From Cornus controversa (lineage: Eukaryota; Streptophyta; Magnoliopsida; Cornales; Cornaceae): a stretch of 64,000 nucleotides of DNA. Shown here piece after piece: positions 55,539 through 64,000 of the stretch; position 1 is the first letter of the stretch, and each line of letters opens with the position of its first letter. The position numbers and the translations under genes are program-made. Location of the stretch: positions 51,808,033 to 51,872,032 of the forward strand of contig CM048845.1 in NCBI GenBank assembly GCA_026545225.1, read 5' to 3'. The notes beneath the pieces were generated by a model, which did no database searches, was not told the DNA's origin, and saw only the letters and a program-made list of their open reading frames with translations.

Positions 55539-58500
55539 GTCACCTCGGGTTGGAAAGAACTCATCCTCGAGTTTACAGCAGCTTCATTGGAATCCGTAAA
55601 ACAAGGACTCAGATGTTTCACATTAAAGACGTCAGAAGTCCTCAAATGACTGGGAAGGCGTAGTCTATAGGCGTTATCATTGATCTTCTGTAGGATCTCA
55701 TAGAGACCAATCTTTCGCTCCTTTAGCTTGTTATACTCTCCAACAAGGAAACGATCACGAGTTAATATCGCCCAAACAAAATCACCAACATCAAAAAGTA
55801 CTTGACGACGGTGGCTGGCAGGCTGAACCTTGTACTTGGCATTACTCTCGTGAATGGCCAACTTGACCTGCTCATGGGTACCTTAAAGATGTTCTGCCAT
55901 CTCATCTGCCTTGCGATAGAAACGACCCACGCGCGGAATAGGGGCTACGTCAAGCACCCTAGATGGATTCTGACCATAGACAATCTCAAATGGGCTCATT
56001 CCTGTTGATTTGTTCTTCGACCTATTATAAGAAAATTTTGCTTGAGGTAATGACCAATCCCACTACTTTGGTTTAGTTCCTGCCAAACTCCTCAAAAAGT
56101 TCCCCAAACTCCTATTCACCACCTCTGTCTGACCATCTGTCTGAGGATGGTAGGTGCTGCTAAAATTCAACTTCGTTCCCAGTTTCTCCCATAGACTCTT
56201 CCAGAATTGACTCATGAACTTGGTATCACGATCTGAGGTAATGGATTGGGGAACACCATGTAAATGCACAATCTCCTTGAAGTAAAGATGGGCGACCCGG
56301 GTAGCATCCATTGTTTTCCTGTAAGCAACAAAATGGGCCATCTTGGAAAACTGGTGGACCACAACCAAACTAGAATCCACGGCCTGTTGGGTACGAGGTA
56401 AGCCCAACACAAAGTCTATACTGACATCAAACCAAGGAGCTTCAGGGACCGGTAAAGGTGTGTACAGGCCTGTATTAGTGAGAACTTCTTTGGACCGCTG
56501 ACACACATAACAACGCTCCACATAATGAGCCACGTCACTGGTCAACTTGGGCCAATAATAGTTGGAAGAGATTAGACCTAACGTCTTGTCTCGCCCAAAA
56601 TGACCCTTGTTATGAAGTTCATTAATAATCTGTTGCCTTAGTGAACAATTTGGGATACACAACTTTAATCCATGAAACAGGTAACCATTGTGCAAAATAA
56701 AATCATGGCGTTGACTATCAGTTACCTCCTGAATTATCCTCCCGAATGAAGGATCTGCAGCATACATATCAGAGAATGTATCGAAACCTACAACTCTGGT
56801 GCTCATGGTGGTAAGGAGTAACGTACGACAGCTAAGTCCATCTGTAACATGGTTTAGACTCCCTGCCTGGTGCGTCAGCGCAAATGTGAACTCTTGCAAG
56901 TATGCCACCCACTTGGCATGCCATCTACTCAACTTGTGTTGGCCATTGATGTATTTCAAGGCCTCATGATCAGTGAGGAGAATGAATTCCCTCTGTATTA
57001 GGTAGTGACGCCAATGCTTTAGGGACTGAATGATGGCATAAAACTCCAGATCATAGGTGGAATAATCTTTCTTCGATCCTGATAGCTTCTCACTGAAAAA
57101 AGCTATTGGACACCCCTCCTAACTCAGAACACCACAAATGCCCACCCCAGATGCATCACAGTTTACCTCAAACACCTTCTCAAAGTCGGGAAGTGCCAAA
57201 ACTGGTGTCTCTGTCATCTTCTGCTTGACTAGATGAAAACTGGCCTCTGCCTCCTCGGACCAATGGAAATCACGTCCCTTGAGGCACTCTGTGATGGGAG
57301 CAATCAGAGTGCTGAAGTTTCTGATGAACCGACGGTAGAAAGATGCCAATCCATGGAAACTTCGGACATCGTGCAAAGTTTTTGATTTGGGCCACTCCAA
57401 AATTGCATCTATGTTTAACAGATATGCATGAACACCATCAATAGACACCACAAAACCCAGAAAAGTTACAGAAGTAGTGAAGAAAGCACACTTCTTCTGA
57501 TTGACGAACAGGTGCTCTGTCCTCAACATATCAAAGACAGCACGGAGGTGATCACAGTGTGACGTCTATGTCGGGCTATAGATGAGGATGTCATCGAACT
57601 AAACTATGATGAATTTCCCCATAAAAGGCCATAAAACCTGATCCATAAACCTCATAAATGTGCTGGGCGCATTGGACAACCCAAAAGGCATGACCATCCA
57701 CTCAGACAACCCATGTTGCGTCTTAAACGTTGTCTTCCACTCATCCCCAAGCCTTATTCTGATCTGGTGGTAGCCGCTTTTAAGGTCAATTTTTGAGAAA
57801 ACCTTAGAACCGGATAACTGATCTAACATATCACCCAGACAGGGAATTGGAAACCTGTACTTCACTGTAATCCTGTTGATTGCTTGGCTATCAACACACT
57901 TACGCAAAGAGCCATCTTTCTTCAGCACTAGCAGAGTAGGAACTACACATGGGCTCATACTCTCATGGATGTAGCCCCTCTCCAGTAACTCTATCACTTG
58001 CCGCTACAACTCCTCAGATTCCTTGGGACTGAGGTGATACGCCAGTCAATTAGGTAAACTGGACCCCGGGACAAGGTCAATCTGATGCTGAATATCCCTC
58101 ATAGGCGGTAGCCCAGGAGGAAGATCCTCTGGCATCAGGTCAGAAAACTTTGTTAGCAGTTGCTGCACCTCTGCTGGTAAGTCTGGATTCTCGTTCACGT
58201 CCATTGCGCTATTCCCACAAGGTAGCAGAGCATAAACCACGTCCCTATGCTCAATATTAGTTAAAAACCTGGATATAGAAAGCAAGTTAGTAGTTTTGGC
58301 TACTGGGGTAGGACTGGCTCCTTCTCGACGAGGAGCCAACACAATCTTCTTCCCCTTGATGCTAAGGGAATATGTGTTCTTTCGTCCGTCATGAGTAACA
58401 CTGTGATCATACTGCAAAGGTTGACCTAATAGTACATGACAAGCATCCATAGCCACAACATCACACCAAGCATTATCAAAATATTTCTTGCCAATCGAGA

Positions 58501-59810
58501 AAGACACTAGGCATCTCCTATCCACCTTTACCTCACTATCTTTATTCAGCCATGACAATTTGTACGGGTTGGGATGACGATCTGTCTTCAACTGTAATTT
58601 CTGGACAGCCTCTTCAGACACTACGTTCTCACAACTGCCACTGTCAATGATCATCTTGCAGACTTTATCTACAACTGTGCAGGTCGTGTGAAAAATATTG
58701 GTTCTTAACCAATCATCTCCTGAATTGCCCCTGGGAGTCAGTATACTCTTACGAATGACCAGATTCTCATGGCCATCTCCATACAGCACATCTCCATCTT
58801 CATCATCGTCATACACAAGCTCTCCAGTCTCCTTAGTTTCGTCAACCACGTCTTCCTCAATCAGGAGATTTTTGCCCTTCTGACTAGCAGGCTTCCTGCA
58901 CTCATTTGCTCTGTGTCCCTGTTCACCACATCTGAAACATCTAATGTTCGAGTGAGAATTACCCTGTGGTGTCGGCTGGACAGGACGGGGTTCTTGAGGT
59001 CGAACTGGCCAGTCGTTTTGATCGCTCCTGATCACTGGCCTCCAATTTTACTATTTTTCCACAGCAAGTGCGCATTCGTATACTTCAAAAATAGTCCAAA
59101 GCGAGTGAAAACTGAGGACATCTTGCAGGGGCTGCCACAATCCTCCCAAATACCGCGCCACCGTCTGCTCTTCTGTCTCAGATAAATCATTTCGGGCTGT
59201 CAATTAATAGAACTCCTCTGTGTAATCATCAACCGATCTCGTTCCTTGCCTCAATGACTGAAGTCACTGAAACAGGGTTTGAATGTAGCCGAAAGGAAAG
59301 AAGTGACCCTTCATCTTCTTCTTCATCTTCTCCCAATCAGTGATCTTGGCCTTGCCCTGCCTGTCTCATGATCGCTTCAACTGCTCCCACCATGCAGAGG
59401 CTCTGCCTTTAAGTTTGATGCCGACCAGTTTCACCTTGACATGATCTGGGACTTCTTTATATTCAAAGATATGCTCCACTTCGTTCATCCAATCGATAAG
59501 TCCTTCGGCCTATAACGTACCAGAAAACTCGGGCATATCCACTCTAAAACTGAGGTCTCCATGACGTTCCTCCCGACCACGGTGCCCCCAGAATCGAGCA
59601 GGATTGTGAAGCGAGTTGTCGAAACTGGAATTGGATTCATGATCTTCCACCTCACGATCACTGATAGTCTACGCCGTTAGACACTGGGTTAACTCTGTAA
59701 CTTGCCTCTGTAAATCCTCGATCATCAAATCCTGACCACTACGATCACGGTGTGGGACTTCCTCGTTTGGAATCTACCCACGACGACCACGACCACGATC
59801 ACTAGCCATG
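55430..59810 (-). pseudogene. CRM-like Gag-Pol polyprotein, multiply interrupted
   Basis: Read on the minus strand from MASDRGRGRR at 59810, domains follow in order. A Gag part with stops precedes the zinc knuckle CFRCGEQGHRANEC (about 58939-58898). The protease has IIDSGSCENVV at about 58655 and HVLLGQP. The reverse transcriptase lies at 57997-57500 ([28 protein letters not shown]); its FDD box at about 57590 is preceded by a stop. RNase H follows ([25 protein letters not shown]). The integrase has HNKGHFGRDKT, CYVCQRS, IDFVLGLPRTQ and STYHPQTDGQTEV. The C-terminal domain ends DNAYRLRLPSHLRTSDVFNV and runs 35 codons into the LTR. Stops at about 57592, 57556, 57119, 56063 and 55882 kill it. 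Most but not all fit C-to-T changes. Confidence 0.88.
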
Positions 59811-59846
59811 AAAACTGATGAAATCTCACCCAAGAAGATGTTGAAA

Positions 59847-59858
59847 GCTCTGATACCA
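59847..59858 (-). promoter_or_regulatory. Primer-binding site of the CRM-like element
   Basis: The minus strand reads TGGTATCAGAGC, complementary to the 3' end of initiator-Met tRNA, two bases from the 5' LTR. Confidence 0.9.
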
Positions 59859-59860
59859 AC

Positions 59861-60497
59861 TGACGCCGGATAGAATAGTGATTATTCTGTAGGCTAAGGG
59901 TAACAGAAAATTAATAGAAAGAAAGCACGAGAATTGCCCAAAAACTAAGAGAAAAGTCTCTGGTATTCAATATTATTATTCAAAATCAAAAGTCCCTTCG
60001 AATCAACCCACAAGCCGGGTTATATAGCTGAACTTCGTCAACATTACCAAAAATAGGCAAAACCTAATATTCTTGCCAAAATAAAATAAGAAATAAAATA
60101 AGGAAGTTGCCAGAATTCTGGCCCAAATCAAGACCAGAATCTCTTCCTAATCAACAAAATAAATATTACCAAAAAAGGAAAGAAATAACTAAAATTAGGG
60201 ATTCAGAGGAGAAAATAGTGGATTTTGGCCTCAAACAAATACACACCCAGCTTTTGTTGGGTGTTCATGACATGCGTGTTGAACCAAGCTTTCCAAATTG
60301 TGGTCATAAAGGCGATTCTGACACCTGTAGCCAAAGTTATGGCCAAAATACTAAAGTACATCCAAAAATACCCTAATTAGTGAAAAGGTCAAGGTTTCCT
60401 GCCATCTTTACACTGATCTTCCAACTTAAGATATTTCAGTGCCATCAACATGTCGTCTGACAGCTCAGCATCGTCTGACTCGGATGCTCCTGCATCA
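59861..60497 (-). repeat. 5' LTR of the CRM-like element
   Basis: It is 637 bases. It differs from the 3' LTR by scattered substitutions (for example TTAATAG against TAAACAG near the start), which suggests an old insertion. Confidence 0.95.
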
Positions 60498-60526
60498 GTC
60501 ACCTCGGGTTGGAAAGAACTCATCCT
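60498..60526 (-). repeat. 29-bp copy of the internal end, outside the 5' LTR
   Basis: GTCACCTCGGGTTGGAAAGA and the next nine bases are identical to 55539-55567, the last bases of the coding interior before the 3' LTR. Normally only host DNA would lie here. Confidence 0.9.
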
Positions 60527-60694
60527 TTGGAAGAAAAACACGCTCAAGATTTGCTAAAGAGGAAGTCACTTGAGTGTCCTTCTGCAGTTGAAGGATAGAG
60601 CACTCCTGTTTAGAAAGTTGCCCAATTTTTTTCTTGTTTGGCTTCTTCTGCTTCCAATCGATCTGATCGTTGTTGTAATTACCAAAAAAATATG

Positions 60695-60729
<35 letters not shown>

Positions 60730-61174
60730 TGGTGAGATACATATATTGTATGTATGGTGGATGCCTTTAGTTAAAACCTGTGGACCAAAAATGGTATTTA
60801 TAGGTGATACGAATCCTTCAAATGCTAAGAGTGGGATTCTTTTAAATATATGTATGTCTTATGAAAGTTAATAAAAAGGGGAATGGGCCAAAAGAAAAGC
60901 TAGAAAGAGAAAAACCCTAGAGGGAGAAAAGAAAAGTTTTAGGGAGAGAAAGAAGAGTCGAGATAGAGAGGGGACAACAATTGTGGGCTGTTTGAGTTCA
61001 TGGTGGTGATGCTCGGTGGTGGCAGCAGTTGAATAAGAAGGTAGATGGTGGCTATAGGCTCAGTTGTGGCTGTCGTCATCGGGGTTCATGGCTGGGTAGT
61101 TGATGTCGGAGTGACAGTACTGGCAAGGCTAGGTGGGTTTCTCTCTCTCTGATGGGTCTTCAGGTGATCTTATC
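60527..61174. other. Region without recognised gene
   Basis: It contains a (TA)n tract at 60700-60727, a purine-rich stretch (AGAGGGAGAAAAGAAAAG near 60930) and a GGTGGTGGCAGCAG-like stretch near 61015 that resembles an untranslated leader. No coding frame is supported. Confidence 0.45.
60700..60727. repeat. (TA)n microsatellite
   Basis: A pure TA run. Confidence 0.95.
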
Positions 61175-61360
61175 TTCTGAATTCATTGGTGGGTTTTTTC
61201 TTTTATACTTTGTCCCAAATTATTTCCATCTTTCATGCACACGGAAGTTAGAGAGAATTTCTTTGCAGTTATATATTTTGATGGTTGGATTGGTGCCATT
61301 TCTTGAGTGTCATGCTTATATGATACATTGGTTCACAATCGTCACATTCGTTGAATTTTT
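61175..61360. repeat. Dispersed repeat, second copy of the 52.0-kb block
   Basis: It matches 52058-52240 in the same orientation with small indels, for example one extra T in the TGCCATTTCTTGAG block that changes all frames. Confidence 0.7.
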
Positions 61361-61369
61361 TTTTCGAAA

Positions 61370-62044
61370 AATTTGGTGTCCATTATTTATTTATTATTGT
61401 ACTGCTTTATTAAATTTATGTTATGAATGTCGGTTTCATATTGAGATTAAACATTGTATAGTAATATTTAATCAAATGAATTCAAACACGTGAATTTAAT
61501 TAGTTAAACCAAAGCCAAACCAAATTTTACATTGTTTTGCAAGACTCTAGGAAGTACTGATACGGACAGGGGTACGACACGACACAAACAAAGCAATACG
61601 AAAAATTCTAAAAAAAAAGGACATGGAGACGACGATACGAGAAATTCTAAAAAAATAGGACATGGACACAGCAAAAATACAGTTATAAAATAATAATATA
61701 ATATATTAGTTATTCAACAAAAAAAAATTATCATCAAGCAATTAAAAACCAAACAAACTTATAAACAAAAATAGATAAATAGATTAAAAAACAAGACTTA
61801 TTTAGTCCTCTATATATATTTAGCTTAGATTTTTAATCATAATTTAGTCACATCTAATTTTCTTCCGAAATACTTGAATATACATCACTGCTATGGACAC
61901 TTTTACAAAGTGTCCGACACGTATCTGAGTAGTGTTCGAGTGTCCGACATGAATATGACACCTTCAATAAAATGTCTGTGTTTTATACACAAGACCTATG
62001 CACTTTATTTCAGAGCATCAACTTCTAATCATAGTAGATGCACA
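61370..62044. repeat. Flank of duplicated gene fragment with a 'TGTCCGACAC' insertion
   Basis: TGAGATTAAACATTGTATAG..ATTTAATCAAATGAATT resembles 38672-38730, so the duplication includes flanking DNA. Between about 61553 and 61975 the copy carries extra sequence bounded by GATACGGACAGGGGTACGAC and AGTGTCCGACATGAATATGA, partly inverted to each other, probably a small mobile insertion. Confidence 0.45.
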
Positions 62045-62203
62045 CTAGTAAAATACATGGATATAAGCTCTACTAGCCAAGATTTGCCTGGGGATGTTTT
62101 CCTTATCTGTTGAAAATTTTATCTCTTCATCTATTCCTAAATTAGGATCTTTATATATTTCTCTCCAATAATCTAATTCCCTTGCTATTGCTGCAGGATC
62201 ACA
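62045..62203 (-). pseudogene. C-terminal exon fragment of an unidentified protein, copy 2
   Basis: The minus strand has one open frame of 53 codons: DPAAIARELDYWREIYKDPN, then LGIDEEIKF, ENIPRQILASRAYIHV and a stop at 62045. It retains the middle that copy 1 at 38784 lost, while its own end after SRAYI is destroyed. The two copies together suggest a last exon of a charged, helical protein. I do not recognise it. Confidence 0.45.
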
Positions 62204-62341
62204 CGGTCCAGTAACTGTTTATAGTCACTTTCAAGGACTTAATCAACTCTTACAAATTAAGTTTCGGACCACAAAAATATTAGAGGGTACTTCATTTTTA
62301 TAAACTGTTTGATGCATATATATAGAGTAGTAGTAGTAGTA

Positions 62342-62342
<1 letters not shown>

Positions 62343-62392
<50 letters not shown>
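62343..62392. repeat. (TA)n microsatellite after (AGT)n
   Basis: A short run of AGT units at about 62325-62342 leads into about 50 bases of TA. Confidence 0.95.
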
Positions 62393-62393
<1 letters not shown>

Positions 62394-62554
62394 TAGGGTA
62401 TTGCCCATGCCTACAGCACTATAAAACAAAAAATTATTGAACTAAAATAGAAATTAATTTTATATAATCAATGTATCAATAAACACCATTTGCATTAAAT
62501 GAAACTCTTATACGTGTCTTATACACATCTTTTACAATACATACGTACAAAGTC

Positions 62555-62812
62555 TTACAGACCCATAACATACCCAAAAGGTATTGACTCTTGCTCCTCA
62601 CTGGCAAGTAGTTGATTCCATTTTTCATCATCCCCTAACAGTTCTGACCAATCAAATGATAATGGATCGTCTGCATCCATACCTGCAAAAGTCCCTTATG
62701 AATTTCCAAAGTTATCCAGTTCGATTGGATCTCCTAACTATTCATCCTCTTTTAGATTCACAAAATTTTTCAGCTCAACTGGATTTACCCACTATCCTTG
62801 GTTATCTGACAT
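62555..62812 (-). pseudogene. Degenerate acidic-protein remnant of 86 codons with three stops
   Basis: From an ATG at 62812-62810 to a TAA at 62557-62555 the minus strand keeps protein-like text interrupted by TAG, TAG and TAA: NPVELKNFVNLKEDE, DPIELDNFGNS, then GMDADDPLSFDWSELLGDDE and KWNQLLASEEQES. The first three phrases look like diverged copies of one short acidic unit. It recalls acidic activation regions, but I cannot name a family. It could also be chance, though the long third stretch argues otherwise. Confidence 0.35.
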
Positions 62813-63308
62813 GGTATTTACCCAACTGTAATATAGATATGTATATCTATATCGATATACATCTCCTCCACATCATTTCCAATGTCCACTATCTATTTAT
62901 ATTCCATTATTGAACTGACACAACATCTATTTGTCATTGAGGTTGGAGTGATTTTAGGTGTAAGTGTAAGTGAAGGTTTAAATTTGAATTTAGGTTGGAG
63001 TGGTTTTGAACTTAAATTTGAATTTGATTTGGATTCAGGGTTAAAAAATTTGAAAGTATGTGATGTGAAAGATTTAAAAATAAAAGGAAAAAGTATATAC
63101 AATATTGATAGTATTTTCTTAATCAACTTGCCAATTAAAATATATACACTCATCCACTATCAGTATTGACATTCAAAACCACCAATACAAAAAATAAATT
63201 TTGGTTCCAAAGCTATGTAAATACTATTTTGTTTTAACATTACAAAAAGCAAACAAAATTTAGATTAAAGTCAAGTTGAATAACCGTTTGGATTTTAACC
63301 GTTAAATT
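62813..63308. other. AT-rich region, no gene supported
   Basis: Open frames of 95 and 86 codons exist on opposite strands at 62882-63169, but both arise from the same low-complexity sequence (repeats of TTGAATTTG-like words). Confidence 0.5.
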
Positions 63309-64000
63309 TGTTGAACCAAAGTTTCTAACAAAGGTTATCTCAGTTATTTTAATGATAACAAAACATTGTGAGTGTTAGAATTTAATGTCTACTTGAGTTT
63401 GTGCTTAAACAGGTTATTTCAACAAGACTCAAAGTAAGACAAGAGGATTAATGGCACCTTGTAAAGGTATCCAAAGCTCACATTGATCATGTCCATCTAT
63501 GTTCAAAAGCTCATATCAAGGACATGAGAAAAGGATGAAGGCAATAACATCAAAGAAAGAACACTTCACCCAATGCACATCAAGATCAATGAAGATATTG
63601 AAGATTGGGTAATTTAGTCGTGGTGAGTGTATAGGTAATCTTTGTAAAGTTACTTTGATGTTCTCACTTGAAAGCTCTAGGACCAATGCATTTCATGCAT
63701 ATTATTCATAAGTCCTTAGACTATAAACAATAGGCCATGTACTTGATTTATATCTTTTGTAATGGTCTCTAAGAATTAGAAAAAATAAGGCTTTGAACTT
63801 ATATGTTTAAATCATGAAAAACTTTAAGTAATATTGAGAGGATCTCTAATTAGAAATATATTTAATTCTCAATATTTGCATTTAGTGAAGTACACCGTGG
63901 ATCAAATTGATTTATCTTATAAGGTCATAGTTGACTTTGAGGAGGTTCAAGTTTGTCAACATATTCAAAAACCTACCTCGTGACTTAGTTCACTCTAGGA
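63309..64000 (+). mobile_element. Copia-type LTR, 5' part, cut by the window edge
   Basis: TGTTGAACCAAAG and the following AGTTATTTTAATGATAACAA resemble the start of SIRE-like or related Copia LTRs. No ending or internal region is visible before 64000. The assignment rests on this start alone. Confidence 0.4.

Larger units (their letters stand above)
54902..60497 (-). mobile_element. CRM-like chromovirus, complete structure, disrupted genes
   Basis: The 5596-base Ty3/Gypsy element is on the minus strand with two 637-base LTRs (54902-55538 and 59861-60497). A Met-type primer site (TGGTATCAGAGC) lies beside the 5' LTR, and between the LTRs is one long Gag-Pol reading. The last part of the reading enters the 3' LTR, as in CRM centromeric retrotransposons. 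Flanks ATAAT and GTCAC do not match; instead the 29 bases beyond the 5' LTR repeat the end of the internal region. Lineage assignment rests on protease and C-terminal phrases recalled from CRM elements. Confidence 0.85.

Overview
The window reads as plant nuclear DNA from a flowering plant, probably a eudicot, with very high repeat content. It is AT-rich and full of (TA)n tracts. It carries LTR retrotransposons with tRNA primer sites of plant type, TRIM, CACTA and hAT elements, and remnants of plant-type genes: a DC1 cysteine/histidine-rich protein and a CC-NB-ARC resistance-like protein. I see no intact host gene, no tRNA, rRNA or CRISPR, and nothing bacterial. I do not name the species.

Layout. 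1-4.7 kb: a TRIM array, a decayed Tekay-like Ty3/Gypsy pol end with its 3' LTR, and a small CACTA element. 4.7-7 kb: low-complexity DNA with a coiled-coil exon remnant whose 5' edge carries a hAT MITE with a perfect 8-bp duplication. 7-20.8 kb: nested LTR retrotransposons. A Tat-like element ('F') is split by a Tekay solo LTR and by a 3.47-kb solo LTR ('H'). Then come a third Tekay LTR, inverted TRIMs, a Copia 3' end, and a second H LTR followed by its primer site; that H LTR carries a clean CRM-type solo LTR. 21-22.2 kb: a frameshifted DC1 gene. 23-24.5 kb: tandem repeats and an 800-bp foldback element. 24.9-34.4 kb: a Copia/SIRE-like element ('J', minus strand) carrying a 6.3-kb non-coding Tat-like element ('K'). 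34.4-37.8 kb: a minus-strand F copy split by a solo LTR ('L'). 39.1-48.4 kb: a complete Athila-like element that encodes only Gag and protease and was itself hit twice by TRIMs. 50-51 kb: a truncated NB-ARC resistance pseudogene. 52.6 kb: a CACTA end. 54.9-60.5 kb: a CRM-like chromovirus with both LTRs, multiply disrupted. 60.5-64 kb: duplicated gene-like fragments and the start of a Copia-type LTR.

The clearest results are structural. Five retroelement insertions have boundaries supported by matching or near-matching flanks: the TRIM at 46731-47298 (with its empty site preserved in the partner LTR), solo LTR L, the CRM solo LTR, element K and the Athila-like element. One TRIM family appears as complete copies, a solo LTR, tandem or abutting copies and head-to-head inverted pairs. 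Two large elements, K and the Athila-like one, have transposition signals but no reverse transcriptase or integrase, so they would have depended on proteins from relatives. Most readable stop codons in the old coding regions fit C-to-T or G-to-A changes, as expected from decay of methylated DNA.
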